A DNA stretch of 64,000 nt. It comes from Candidatus Contendibacter sp. Its GTDB lineage: Bacteria > Pseudomonadota > Gammaproteobacteria > Competibacterales > Competibacteraceae. The translations under genes were made by a program, and so were the position numbers. Positions 11,540 to 21,345 of the stretch are shown piece by piece (positions within the stretch are counted from its first letter, which is position 1; each line of letters opens with the position of its first letter). The notes below the pieces were generated by a model. The model searched no databases. It was given only the letters and a program-made list of their open reading frames with translations, and had not been told where the DNA came from. The stretch lies in contig JARSSP010000003.1 of the NCBI GenBank assembly GCA_029624675.1, forward strand, positions 53,182 to 117,181, read 5' to 3'.

Positions 11540-12712
11540 ATGATGGAGTTATTGTGGCTGCTGCTGCCGGTCGCCGCGGCTTCGGGCTGGTGGGTAGCCC
11601 GGCGCGAGTACGCTGGGCGGCGCAACCGTGCGACCGCTCGCAGTACCGAATATTTCAAGGGATTGAATTATCTGATCGAGGACAAACCCGATCAGGCCAT
11701 CAAGGTATTCACCCGCATGGCCGGCGTGGATCGGAATACCGCTGAAATCCATCTGATTCTAGGCAATCTGTTCCGGCGTCGCGGTGAGGTCGATCGAGCG
11801 ATCCATATTCATGGCAGCCTGATTACCCGAACCACCTTGACGGCCGACCAGCGATGCCGAGCCTTGCTCGAACTCGGCGAGGATTATCTGCGGGCTGGCC
11901 TGTTTGACCGGGCCGAGGAATTGTTTCGAGAATTGCTGGAACAACCCGATTACACCGAGGTTGCTCTGTCCCGCCTCATCCATATTTTCCAGCAGGAAAA
12001 GGATTGGCGTCAGGCCATCGCCTACTGCGACCGGCTGGAACGCATCAATGGCGCATCCAAGCGACGGGAGACCGCGCATTTTTGCTGTGAGCTAGCTGAG
12101 GAAGCGGGCCAGCGACACCAGGGCGATGAAACCAGAACCTGGCTGCTTGATGCGCTGGCGCGTGATCCTCACTGTGCCCGGGCCAACTTGTTGTTGGGCC
12201 ACTTGGCGATGGAGATAGGAGATCCTCGGGGGGCTATTGCCGCGTTCCAGGCGGTCGAACAGCAGGATCGGGGGTATTTTCCGGAAGTGATCGCGCCGCT
12301 GGGCCGATGCTACGAGGCGCTGGATCGGCTTGATGAGTGGGGAGCCTATTTGCGGGAGGTCCAGCAGCGGGATCATGGCGGCCGAATCACCGACGTCCTG
12401 GCGGATTGGCTATTGCGGCGGGAGGGCGAGGAAGCGGCACTCCAGTTTCTGGAACGTGAACTGCAGGATTATCCCACCCTGTTGGGCTTGCGCCGGCTGG
12501 TCGAAATCCAACTGGCGCGGGGCGAGGGTGGGGGACATGCGGGTTTGCGCGCCTTGCACTGTGTCAGCACGCAGATGCTCAATGGTTTTGCCCGCTACCG
12601 CTGCGCCAATTGTGGTTTCGTCGTCAAGACCCTGCACTGGTGCTGTCCCAGTTGCCAGCAGTGGAACACCATCAAACCGATGTCGGATCTGGTCATGAAG
12701 ATCAGCGCCTAG
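11540..12712 (+). CDS. lapB: Lipopolysaccharide assembly protein B (TPR plus rubredoxin-like zinc domain)
   Basis: The 390-residue protein has an N-terminal membrane anchor (LLWLLLPVAAASGWWVA), a run of TPR repeats (YFKGLNYLIEDKPDQAIKVF onward), and a C-terminal zinc-binding domain with YRCANCGF and CCPSCQQWNT (two CxxC pairs). This is the LapB/YciM architecture, an adaptor for FtsH-dependent LpxC degradation. Two ATG codons (11540 and 11543) are possible starts. Confidence 0.93.
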   Translation: MMELLWLLLPVAAASGWWVARREYAGRRNRATARSTEYFKGLNYLIEDKPDQAIKVFTRMAGVDRNTAEIHLILGNLFRRRGEVDRAIHIHGSLITRTTLTADQRCRALLELGEDYLRAGLFDRAEELFRELLEQPDYTEVALSRLIHIFQQEKDWRQAIAYCDRLERINGASKRRETAHFCCELAEEAGQRHQGDETRTWLLDALARDPHCARANLLLGHLAMEIGDPRGAIAAFQAVEQQDRGYFPEVIAPLGRCYEALDRLDEWGAYLREVQQRDHGGRITDVLADWLLRREGEEAALQFLERELQDYPTLLGLRRLVEIQLARGEGGGHAGLRALHCVSTQMLNGFARYRCANCGFVVKTLHWCCPSCQQWNTIKPMSDLVMKISA

Positions 12713-12874
12713 CCGAGGAACAATTTCGTTTGACGGGTTGACGCTGTTTCCAGGGAGCGACGCGTTCCTCTTGTATTTTTCAGTTTCCGTTCTATGGTTG
12801 TTGTTAATCCTGCTTGGCGCTCGCCGACAGGATGATCCGCTGGCCAACTTACTTGACGAACTGAGGGAGGCATT

Positions 12875-13288
12875 ATGAAATCCTTGATAAAAAGTCTATT
12901 TGTTGTGGTCTTGATCGCGTTCTCGGCCGCAACCTTTGCCCAGGCCATCGACATTAACACAGCGACCGCCGAACAATTGGAAAAGGGGTTGAAGGGGATC
13001 GGCCCCAAGAAAGCAGCCGACATCGTAAAATATCGGGAAGCCAATGGTCCTTTCAAGTCGGTGGACGACTTGGCCAAGGTACCGGGCATCAAGGGGAAGA
13101 CGTTGGATGGGATCAAGCCCTTGGTGACCGTGGGGGGAGCGGCGCCGGCCGCGGCGCCCGCCATGCCAACGACCCCAGCCGTGCCGGCCATGCCCGCCAA
13201 GCCGACCATGCCCGCGGCCCCAGCCATGCCCGCCAAGCCGACGACACCCGCTCCTCCAACCTCTCCACCCGCCGTGCCCAAGCAGTAA
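12875..13288 (+). CDS. Exported helix-hairpin-helix DNA-binding protein (ComEA-like)
   Basis: The 137-residue protein has a signal peptide (cleaved near TFAQAIDIN), then a double helix-hairpin-helix: IDINTATAEQLEKGLKGIGP, AADIVKYREANGPF and VPGIKGKTLDGIKPLV. The tail is a low-complexity Ala/Pro/Met/Lys repeat (units such as PAMPAKPT). ComEA-like proteins bind incoming DNA in the periplasm during natural transformation. comEC lies 8 kb downstream in the same direction. The 162 bases before this gene show nothing notable. Confidence 0.85.
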   Translation: MKSLIKSLFVVVLIAFSAATFAQAIDINTATAEQLEKGLKGIGPKKAADIVKYREANGPFKSVDDLAKVPGIKGKTLDGIKPLVTVGGAAPAAAPAMPTTPAVPAMPAKPTMPAAPAMPAKPTTPAPPTSPPAVPKQ

Positions 13289-13407
13289 TCACGCCGGAGC
13301 AATTCCGATTGGCGAGGGATCGCGCGTTGGCCGCCCACGGGGCGGTCAACGCTTTATAATGGCGCGCTTTCCGGCAGCGAGCGTTGCCGCCAATCGGAAT
13401 CGTGTCC

Positions 13408-14658
13408 ATGTTTCGTCCCCTCGAATTATTCATCGGCCTGCGCTACACCCGCGCCAAGCGCCGTAATCATTTCATTTCCTTTATTTCCCTGACCTCGATG
13501 CTGGGCATCGCGCTAGGCATCACCGCGTTGATCACCGTGTTGTCGGTGATGAATGGTTTCCAACAGGAACTGCGAGGGCGCATTCTGGCGATGACTGCCC
13601 ACGCCACCCTCAGCCGCTGGGACGGATTGGTGGACGATTGGGCGGCGGTGCGGACGCAAGCGCTGCGCCATCCCGAAGTCCGGGGCGGCGCGCCCTATAT
13701 CCGGGGCGAGGCCATGTTCAACAACGCTTCGTTGGTCAGCGGCGCGCTGATCCAGGGCATCCTGCCGGCGGAAGAACAGCAGGTGTCGGACATCGGCGGC
13801 AAGATCATCCAGGGCTCGCTAGACGATCTGCGTCCCGGTGGTTTTGGGGTCGTGCTGGGCCAGGAACTAGCCAACGCGCTGGGCGTGGGGCTGGGCGACA
13901 AGGTGACGGTGATTACCCCGCAAGCCAATGTGACCCCGGCCGGCGTGCTGCCGCGGCTAAAGCGTTTTCAGGTAGTAGGTCTGTTCAAGGCTGGCATGTA
14001 CGAATATGACCGGGGGCTGGCGCTGGCGCACATCGCCGATGTGGGTAAGCTGTTCCAGTATCCGGAAGGCGCGGTCAACGGGGTGCGGTTGCGGCTGAAC
14101 GATCTGTTTCAGGCGCCGCGTCTGGTCCGTCAACTCGCCAATCAGTTGCCGGAGGGTTACCTGGCGCGCGACTGGACCCAGGATCACGCCAGCTTCTTCC
14201 GGGCGGTGCAGATCGAGAAGACCGCGATGTTCGTAATTCTGACTCTGATCGTGGCGGTGGCGGCGTTCAATATCGTCTCCGCCCTGGTGATGGTGGTGAC
14301 CGACAAGCAGGCCGACATCGCCATCCTGCGCACCCTGGGCGCGACCCCGCTCAGCATCATGGGTATCTTCATCGTCCAGGGCATCACCATCGGTCTGGTG
14401 GGCACTCTGCTGGGGCTGATCGGCGGGGTAGCGCTGGCGACCCACGTGGATGTGGTGGTACCCTTCATCGAACGCACGTTCAGCACCAAGTTCATGCCCC
14501 CGGATGTCTATTTGATCAGCGATTTGCCGTCCCAGGTGCAATGGGGCGACGTGACGACCATCGGCTTGGTGGCGTTCGGCCTAGCGACGTTGGCGACCTT
14601 GTATCCCGCCTGGCGGGCGGCGCGGACCCAACCGGCGGAGGCGCTGCGCTATGAATGA
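13408..14658 (+). CDS. lolC: Lipoprotein-releasing ABC transporter permease LolC/LolE
   Basis: The 416-residue inner-membrane protein has the LolC/E layout: an N-terminal helix after [22 protein letters not shown], a large periplasmic domain (about 45-265), then three C-terminal helices including [20 protein letters not shown] and a C-terminal [17 protein letters not shown]. With LolD it extracts outer-membrane lipoproteins. It overlaps lolD by eight bases. A second permease gene is not visible here. The LolF type (one permease with LolD) is possible. Confidence 0.92.
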   Translation: MFRPLELFIGLRYTRAKRRNHFISFISLTSMLGIALGITALITVLSVMNGFQQELRGRILAMTAHATLSRWDGLVDDWAAVRTQALRHPEVRGGAPYIRGEAMFNNASLVSGALIQGILPAEEQQVSDIGGKIIQGSLDDLRPGGFGVVLGQELANALGVGLGDKVTVITPQANVTPAGVLPRLKRFQVVGLFKAGMYEYDRGLALAHIADVGKLFQYPEGAVNGVRLRLNDLFQAPRLVRQLANQLPEGYLARDWTQDHASFFRAVQIEKTAMFVILTLIVAVAAFNIVSALVMVVTDKQADIAILRTLGATPLSIMGIFIVQGITIGLVGTLLGLIGGVALATHVDVVVPFIERTFSTKFMPPDVYLISDLPSQVQWGDVTTIGLVAFGLATLATLYPAWRAARTQPAEALRYE

Positions 14659-15352
14659 GGCGGAGATGGCGAAGACGGCGGTGCTGGAATGCAGGCAACT
14701 GGCCAAGACGTTTCGGCAGGGCGGCGAGCGGCTGGAGGTGTTGCGGGGTGTCGATTTCCAGGTGCGGCGCGGCACGCGGCTGGCGATCATCGGCAGTTCC
14801 GGCTCGGGCAAGAGCACGTTGCTGCATCTGCTGGGGGGACTAGATACGCCAACCGCCGGCTCGGTGTGGGTGACGGGGCAGGAATTGAGCCGGCTGGGCG
14901 ACGCGAACCGGGGCCGGCTGCGCAACCGCTATCTCGGTTTCATTTATCAGTTCCATCATCTGTTGCCGGAATTCACCGCGCTGGAAAACGTGGTGATGCC
15001 GTTGCTGATACGCGGCGAGGCACCGGTCAGGGCCAAGGGACGGGCAACGGAACTGTTGGGGCGGGTCGGGTTAAGCCAGCGCCTGACGCACAAGCCGGGC
15101 GAGCTGTCCGGCGGCGAGCGCCAGCGGGCGGCGGTGGCGCGGGCGTTGATCACCGAGCCGGCCTGCGTGCTGGCCGACGAGCCGACCGGCAATCTCGACC
15201 GGCACAGCGCCGAGCAGGTGTTCGCGCTGATGCTGGAACTCAACCGCGATTTGGGCACCAGCTTCGTCGTGGTCACCCACGATCCAGGGCTGGCGGCGCG
15301 GATGGATGCGGTGTGGCGGTTGAGCGACGGGGTGCTGGCGCCAGAGCGTTGA
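14651..15352 (+). CDS. lolD: Lipoprotein-releasing ABC transporter ATP-binding protein
   Basis: The 233-residue ATPase has Walker [13 protein letters not shown], the LolD-typical [18 protein letters not shown], the ABC signature LSGGERQR, and Walker [14 protein letters not shown]. It energises lipoprotein release by the permease encoded immediately upstream, with which it overlaps (start inside the lolC stop region). Confidence 0.95.
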   Translation: MNEAEMAKTAVLECRQLAKTFRQGGERLEVLRGVDFQVRRGTRLAIIGSSGSGKSTLLHLLGGLDTPTAGSVWVTGQELSRLGDANRGRLRNRYLGFIYQFHHLLPEFTALENVVMPLLIRGEAPVRAKGRATELLGRVGLSQRLTHKPGELSGGERQRAAVARALITEPACVLADEPTGNLDRHSAEQVFALMLELNRDLGTSFVVVTHDPGLAARMDAVWRLSDGVLAPER

Positions 15353-16279
15353 ACCGACGCCAGCCCGTGCGCGTCTGGTAGCGGCGCGCTCGCCGGTCGT
15401 TTTTGGTGGTAGGTCCATCTGCGGCGTGGCTCGTCTCGTCAGCCGCCACTAATTTTGGCGATTTGTGTTTAATTCGCCACCTTGGCGGGCGGGTATGGAC
15501 TGGATTTGGCCTGACTCGGTCCCGCCGCTCTCGGTTTCGCACCTTCCTCCACGATTATCCTATCCCATCACGCCTTCCACTGGGGGCAACATCAGATCAC
15601 GCTTGCAAAGCGTATTGTCCGACGCGAATCAGTCCGACCACTTTCCAGCAGTACTGCGAGTTGGTTGAGTGTAACCGCTCAGATCCCCTGGTGGTTTCGC
15701 CCCGCATCGATGGGTTTCGTCCCTCAACCCATCATACAACCCATTGTCTTTTCGTAGGATGGGTTGAGCGTAGCGAAACCCATCATTGTGCGGGACGAGA
15801 GGAATCCGAACGGCTACGGTTGAGTATCCCATTAAAAAAACTCTTATTTGTGTTTAGGAATCATTTTTATTGAATGTCCTTTTCGAATTATAGCCGCTTC
15901 GACAGATTATCGAAGCAGCATGATAAATAATCAATGTAGCATATAATTATCATTTTTTCAGAAAAATGCAGTATATCATTGAATGGATTTAAAGATGAAT
16001 ATGTACTATGAATGCTTCGATTATTTTAGTAGGATTTTTATTGAATCTCCACGGGTCTATTCCCCGCAGCTTGCTGCGGGTCGTTTATTTAAAAAATAAG
16101 CCCTTGCAACTTGACAAGCCTATCCTGCTCTACTTGAATTTTAATAAGCCTCACTAGGCGAAAAGGGAGGGTGCCTGGAGCAAGTCGCTGAAACCATAAT
16201 TTTCCATTTTTAAAATCTGAAAGCCAGGCACCGAATAAAGTTGACAAGTTTATCGCTAATATAGTTCGGGAGAAAATCG
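15353..16279. other. Intergenic region, AT-rich in its second half
   Basis: No credible gene. From about 15800 the base composition turns markedly AT-rich compared with both sides, which suggests acquired DNA. It holds a perfect hairpin CCCGCAGC-TT-GCTGCGGG (16063-16080), and a separated inverted repeat GTGCCTGG (16171-16178) / CCAGGCAC (16224-16231) just before the ribosome-binding site of the large exported protein. The palindromic repeat at 15708-15787 is listed separately. Confidence 0.6.
15708..15787. repeat. Head-to-head pair of a short dispersed repeat
   Basis: GATGGGTTTCGTCCCTCAAC (15710 onward) and, 40 bases later, GGATGGGTTGAGCGTAGCGA (from 15759, continuing AACCCATC) are inverted partial copies of one another, so the block could fold into a long cruciform. 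The second copy matches a repeat I know to be common between genes in gammaproteobacteria (when translated it contains the string WVERSETHH). It is probably a REP/MITE-like element. Confidence 0.55.
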
Positions 16280-19200
16280 ATGAATACTCGATCCAACGGT
16301 TTGAAGATATTGGCAGTTCTGGCGATGTGGTTTTTTTCATCTATTGCTTACGGTGGAACCATCGGCGTTGGGCCAACCTTTGATCCAGGAGGTTGGATTT
16401 CGGATGCCGTGAAGCTGCGTTATCACGCGCGTGTTAATAAAATTACAGCAGATACATTAAAGCTCATCTTCCAGACTCGGCGCTTGTACAACCCGAACTG
16501 CAGTGGTCCGAATTGCCAAACGTATCTGTTGGAATCCAATCTTTATACCTATTGGGTACAGTATGGCGACACCGGTTGTGTACAGTGGCCGCCCACCAAC
16601 GCAGGGCCATCGTACTTCGGCCAAGCCGCCCTGTGGTTATCGATCCCTGACTATAACCGAAAAGGCATGGTGGGGAGTCGCCCGGTAGGCGTTGCATCCG
16701 GCTTAATGTTTCCGCGCGTGATGAGCGGCATCGACGACATCTCGGGATTGACAAAAATTGAAACCATGTCGCAGATGAATATCGCGGGGCAGGACATTAC
16801 TATCGAGTATGCGCGTGGCTCGACGTTTACGGCGCCCCTGTCCGGTTGGGGTTCGCGTTTCGATCCGAATGACCCAGGATCTTGTATACCTAATTTGCCT
16901 GCGGACGTGCTCTATCGAATCTGGACATCGACCGTGACGATTGGCGGGCAAACGTATTCCTACGAATTTGCCGTGCCTGATCAATACGCCACGCATCTTT
17001 ACCCCTATGAAATATTCTCCATCGTGACCGAGTTTCTGGATAAAACTTCCACGGAGATTAGCCAAGGCAAAGGCGACTTTCAGGTGTATTTCTGGGACTT
17101 TGAGGTGCAACGCGAAAACTCCACCACCTGGATTCCGCTGCGCAAGATGAAAGTTTTTTACCGCGCTGATCCGACCGACAATATCGGCTGGGGGGCGAAG
17201 ATGGGTCTTTATGCCGGTCGGCCGGTGTTGGAGATCAGCAACGACACTACGGATACGTACTACAAGCTGAACGATGTATTCGAGATCCCTGCTTCCAACC
17301 CAGAAGAATATATCGTTGAAACCTGTGATTACCCAACCCTGCGGTCTGCCCTGTTGTCAGATTCTCGTACCATCCGGTTCGATTGCGGCGGCGAAACCAT
17401 AATTATTGTGCCAGAATTGGTCATTAGCGCTGGGGTCGACAAAGTTCTCGACGCCACGGCGCACAATGTCGTGCTTAGAGGGAATCACAACCGGGTGCTG
17501 AGAGTTGAATCCGGTGGCAAACTCGAGCTGAAAAACATCAACGTTATCCATGGGCTGGCCGACCGCGGTGGTGGCATTTACAACGCCGGGACCCTGATCC
17601 TCAACGGCGGCGGCGTCGGGGATAATAGGGCCGATTCAGGTGATGGTGATTGGGACCGCGGCTGGGGCGGCGGCCTATTCAATGCAATAGGAGGCATTGC
17701 AACGATTACGGGTAGCACCTTCATGAGTAACAATGCCACCTCGGATGGCGGCGGCATTTACAATGCAGGGACGATGACGATCACCAACAGTACGCTCTCG
17801 GCTAACTCAGCGGCGCCCGTTTACGGGGTCGGCGGTGCGATTTATAACGACGGCGGGTCACTGACTATCACTGCCAGCACGCTCACCCTTAATCGCGCCT
17901 CCCTGCACGGCGGCGGCATTATGGCTACTGGCAACAACGGAACGGTAGCTCTCATCAACAGCACTGTGTCCGGCAATTCGGCCGATGCCCAGACCGGAGG
18001 AATTTATGCGAGCAATGGAACAGTCACACTGGACTACAGTACCTTGGCGGACAATACCTCGTTCAGCCTGTACGTAGCGAGTGCCGTAGTGACCGCCAAA
18101 CACAGCATCGTGGCCACCTGTAGCGGCGCCGCCATCACCGATCACGGCTACAACTTGGACAGCAACGGCAGTTGCCATTTGAATGCCCAAGGCAGCTTGT
18201 CCAACACCGACCCGCACCTTGGACCCCTGGCCAACAACGGCGGTCCCACCCCGACCCAGGCGTTGTTGCCGGACAGCCCGGCCATCGACGCGATTCCCGC
18301 CGCTCAGTGCGCGATCGGGACGGACCAGCGTGGCGAAGTACGCCCGCAGGATGGTGACGGTGATCGTATCGCCGCTTGCGATATCGGCGCCTTTGAGAAG
18401 GAAGCGACATCCCCGCTGGATCGGCCCCCGGTCTTGAGCCTGCCGGCCTCCCCCCCCACGGTGGAAGCCACAGCACCCAGTGGCGCGACCGTCACCTACA
18501 GCGCCTCCGCGACCGACGATCTGGATCCTAACCCCGTGGTGACGTGCGCGCCGGCGTCGGGCAGCCTCTTTGCCCTGGGCAATACCGTTGTGAATTGCAC
18601 GGCCACGGATTCCGCCGGCCACAGCAGCCAGGGCAGCTTCACCGTCGCCGTCGTCGACACCACTCCACCGACGCTGGTCCTGCCGCCGAACCTGACGGTA
18701 GAGGGCGACACCGCCGGAGGAGCCAACGTCACTTTACCGGCGGTCACGGCCAGCGACCTGGTCGATGCCGCGCCGACCGTCGCCTGCAACCCGGCCTCAG
18801 GCTTTTTCCCGCTGGGCGACACGCCGGTGCAGTGCACCGCCACCGATGCCAGCCAGAACGTTGGCACGGGCAGCTATCAGGTTCAGGTGGTGGATACCAC
18901 GCCCCCCTCCCTGAGCATCACCGAAGTCTCGGCGCCGCAATATGGCTGGCTGCCAGCGGAAACCACCAACTCCTTCCCCGCCCAGGTGGGCGCCGCACCG
19001 GTCAAGCTGACCGTCCAGACCCGCGATCTGGTGGGCCTCCGTTCGGTGACGGTTGCGGGTCAAACCGCTGCGGGTGGCCCCGAGTTTTGGACCGTCGATA
19101 ACTTGGCCTTGACCGCGGGCCGCAATACGCTGCCGGCGCTAGCGACCGATCGGGCGGGCAACCAGACTCCGGCGAGCGGTGAAGTGGGGTTGAACCTGGA

Positions 19201-21217
19201 CCTGGATGGGGACCGCATCCGTAACGATGTCGACCGGCAACCCAACGTGCCTTCCTCCGACTTCTCCGACCAGTTCACCACCGACCTGGGGCAGAAGCCC
19301 GTCGATGTCGCGGTGAGCCCGGACGGCACGCGGGTCTACGTGGCGAATTACGCTTCCGGATCGATCTCCGTGATCGATACCCGTACCCTGGTGCTAATCG
19401 CGACCGTCAACGTCGGTGGTAATCCCCGTGCGCTGGCCCTGAACCCCAACGGCACCCGCGCCTACGTCATCAGCCGTAACGGTGGTTTCCTGTCGATCAT
19501 CAATACCTTCAACTTCAGTCATGTGGAAGTGAGGGTTGGTGATGATACTAGCGACGTATGGTTTTACGACATCGCGGTGAGCCCCACCCGGGCGGAAGTG
19601 TATGTCGCTGGGCGCCAAAGGATAGATGGTCAATATGGTGGTTTTGTCTGGGTGCTCGACACGACGACGAATCGCTGGTCCACGTTTACCGGCATTGGCC
19701 CAGCCAATGCCAGCTTTGCCACCGCTTTGGGCCTGAACGCGGACGGTACGCGGCTCTTGGTCGGATGGGTTGTCGGATTGGGTGGAGGAGGGGTTTCCGC
19801 CGTTGACACGGGTTCGCGTTCGCAAGTCGGCTATCGGACTATTGGAGATGTCGCCTACGCAGTCGCCGGGCATCCGGCCGGATACTCCTATGTGGGGCGG
19901 GCGAATAACGGTGACCTGATGGTTCTGAACGCGGATCTAGAACCGATAGGCACGATCCCCGTTGGCTGTTTGCCAATAAATTTGGCCTTTACCCCCGATG
20001 GACACCGGTTCTACCTCAGTTGCTACACCGATCCTGGCAAGGTCATCAATGTGGTCACCGCCAATCCGGCAACCCCCGCCATCGTCGGCCCACCAATCCC
20101 GGCAGGGCGCTATCCGTGGGGCGTGGCCTTCAGCCCCGATGGACTGGTTGCCTACGTGGCGGGCAACCAAAGCCAGTCGGTAGCGGTAATCAATGGGTTG
20201 CCGAACGGTGGTTGGGTCACGAATGAGCTGACCTCCGCCAACGGCGGGACCAGCTTCGGCCGGATCACCGATCTGGGCGACCAGACGTCGTCTTTGCGCG
20301 TCCAGGATGCGGAACTCCTGGCCGGCGGCGTGATGGTGGCGGCGGACGCCTCGGGGGGGCCAACGCCCGCGACCATTGAGCCCTGCGGCTTGACCAACTA
20401 CAGCTTCCGCTTCGGGGCCGGCAGCAGCGGCGAGATCTACTGTGGGAGCGCCGCCTTGCAGGTGCTGTCCGGCACCGTGGAGGTAGAGTTTGAGACTCCC
20501 GAGGGAACGTGGGGCCACGCCCAGGTCAGCGCCGGTAACGGCCTGATCCTGGATCCGCCCCTGTTCCCACTCGACCCGCCGTTCAGCATTCGGGTCCCGG
20601 CTACCAACACTTCGCCGGTGGTGGTAGAGATCGACGGCAAGCCAATCGTGCTGGTGCCGGGAGCGGCTACGGTGGATGCCGACGGCGACGGCGTATCAGA
20701 TGAGGCCGACAACTGCCCGACTGTCAACAACCCCGACCAGATGGACGCCAATGGCGATGGCTACGGCGATGCCTGCGTGCCGCTCGACGTGCACCTCGAC
20801 AAAGGGGTCGTGCTCCATCAGCCGGTCGTGATCGGAAACGGCACGATGATCAAGAAGGACACCACGATCGGCGCCGATGCGAAGATCGGCCGTGCGGTGA
20901 CCCTGGATAAATCCATCCGCGCCGGTGAACACGTGACGATTGGCGACCGCGCCAGCATCGACAAGGAAGCAGTGTTTGGAAACAACGTCACCCTGGGCGC
21001 CAGCGTTCGCCTCGATAAAGGCATCCAGATCGGCGACGGCGTCGCGCTCGGCGACGGCACGCGCGTTGGCCAGAACACCCGGATTGGCGCCGCCAGTCTG
21101 ATCGGCCAGAACTGCGTCATCGAGAAAGACGTCCGCATCGGCGCGCGGGTCATCCTGGGCGATGGGGTGAAACTCGGCAAGGGCGCTGTAGTGCCGGATG
21201 GAACGATCCTCCGCTAG
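16280..21217 (+). CDS. Giant exported multidomain protein (beta-helix, HYR, YVTN propeller, TSP3, hexapeptide repeats)
   Basis: The 1645-residue protein has a signal peptide (about 1-25). A unique domain follows (about 26-340). A parallel beta-helix region with PMP-like units (GGGIYNAGTLILNGG, DGGGIYNAGTMTITNS) spans about 340-705, including a PAIDAIPAAQCAIGTDQRG motif near its end. Two HYR domains with VVDTTPPT-type joints lie at about 715-876. A seven-bladed YVTN/lactonase-like propeller (PVDVAVSPDGTRVYVANYAS) spans about 990-1310. A thrombospondin type-3 calcium motif (DADGDGVSDEADNCPTVNNP) is at about 1466-1500. The C terminus is a left-handed beta-helix of hexapeptide repeats (about 1502-1645). 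RBS GGGAG precedes the ATG. Surface or matrix role is inferred; no sorting signal is evident. Confidence 0.85.
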   Translation: MNTRSNGLKILAVLAMWFFSSIAYGGTIGVGPTFDPGGWISDAVKLRYHARVNKITADTLKLIFQTRRLYNPNCSGPNCQTYLLESNLYTYWVQYGDTGCVQWPPTNAGPSYFGQAALWLSIPDYNRKGMVGSRPVGVASGLMFPRVMSGIDDISGLTKIETMSQMNIAGQDITIEYARGSTFTAPLSGWGSRFDPNDPGSCIPNLPADVLYRIWTSTVTIGGQTYSYEFAVPDQYATHLYPYEIFSIVTEFLDKTSTEISQGKGDFQVYFWDFEVQRENSTTWIPLRKMKVFYRADPTDNIGWGAKMGLYAGRPVLEISNDTTDTYYKLNDVFEIPASNPEEYIVETCDYPTLRSALLSDSRTIRFDCGGETIIIVPELVISAGVDKVLDATAHNVVLRGNHNRVLRVESGGKLELKNINVIHGLADRGGGIYNAGTLILNGGGVGDNRADSGDGDWDRGWGGGLFNAIGGIATITGSTFMSNNATSDGGGIYNAGTMTITNSTLSANSAAPVYGVGGAIYNDGGSLTITASTLTLNRASLHGGGIMATGNNGTVALINSTVSGNSADAQTGGIYASNGTVTLDYSTLADNTSFSLYVASAVVTAKHSIVATCSGAAITDHGYNLDSNGSCHLNAQGSLSNTDPHLGPLANNGGPTPTQALLPDSPAIDAIPAAQCAIGTDQRGEVRPQDGDGDRIAACDIGAFEKEATSPLDRPPVLSLPASPPTVEATAPSGATVTYSASATDDLDPNPVVTCAPASGSLFALGNTVVNCTATDSAGHSSQGSFTVAVVDTTPPTLVLPPNLTVEGDTAGGANVTLPAVTASDLVDAAPTVACNPASGFFPLGDTPVQCTATDASQNVGTGSYQVQVVDTTPPSLSITEVSAPQYGWLPAETTNSFPAQVGAAPVKLTVQTRDLVGLRSVTVAGQTAAGGPEFWTVDNLALTAGRNTLPALATDRAGNQTPASGEVGLNLDLDGDRIRNDVDRQPNVPSSDFSDQFTTDLGQKPVDVAVSPDGTRVYVANYASGSISVIDTRTLVLIATVNVGGNPRALALNPNGTRAYVISRNGGFLSIINTFNFSHVEVRVGDDTSDVWFYDIAVSPTRAEVYVAGRQRIDGQYGGFVWVLDTTTNRWSTFTGIGPANASFATALGLNADGTRLLVGWVVGLGGGGVSAVDTGSRSQVGYRTIGDVAYAVAGHPAGYSYVGRANNGDLMVLNADLEPIGTIPVGCLPINLAFTPDGHRFYLSCYTDPGKVINVVTANPATPAIVGPPIPAGRYPWGVAFSPDGLVAYVAGNQSQSVAVINGLPNGGWVTNELTSANGGTSFGRITDLGDQTSSLRVQDAELLAGGVMVAADASGGPTPATIEPCGLTNYSFRFGAGSSGEIYCGSAALQVLSGTVEVEFETPEGTWGHAQVSAGNGLILDPPLFPLDPPFSIRVPATNTSPVVVEIDGKPIVLVPGAATVDADGDGVSDEADNCPTVNNPDQMDANGDGYGDACVPLDVHLDKGVVLHQPVVIGNGTMIKKDTTIGADAKIGRAVTLDKSIRAGEHVTIGDRASIDKEAVFGNNVTLGASVRLDKGIQIGDGVALGDGTRVGQNTRIGAASLIGQNCVIEKDVRIGARVILGDGVKLGKGAVVPDGTILR

Positions 21218-21250
21218 CTTGATGGAGATAAGAGTTTACTTACTTGTTAG

Positions 21251-21277
21251 CCCTCTCCCCTTTAACAGGGGGAGAGG
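21251..21277. repeat. Inverted repeat CCTCTCCCC...GGGGAGAGG
   Basis: A 9-bp perfect stem (CCTCTCCCC / GGGGAGAGG) with a short loop lies between the large exported protein and comEC. It resembles a short intergenic repeat that is widespread in proteobacteria. It could also stop transcription from the upstream gene, although no T-run follows. Confidence 0.45.
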
Positions 21278-21345
21278 ATACCGAATGTTGCATTGCCGAT
21301 GGGGTAGATGGAATCGCCGCTTCAAACCATATCGGGCATTGACTG

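Noticed and set aside
15403..15873. 156-codon frame in the lolD-adhesin gap
   Set aside because: It is built from an intergenic repeat (contains the WVERSETHH string) and changes composition midway; no start signal.
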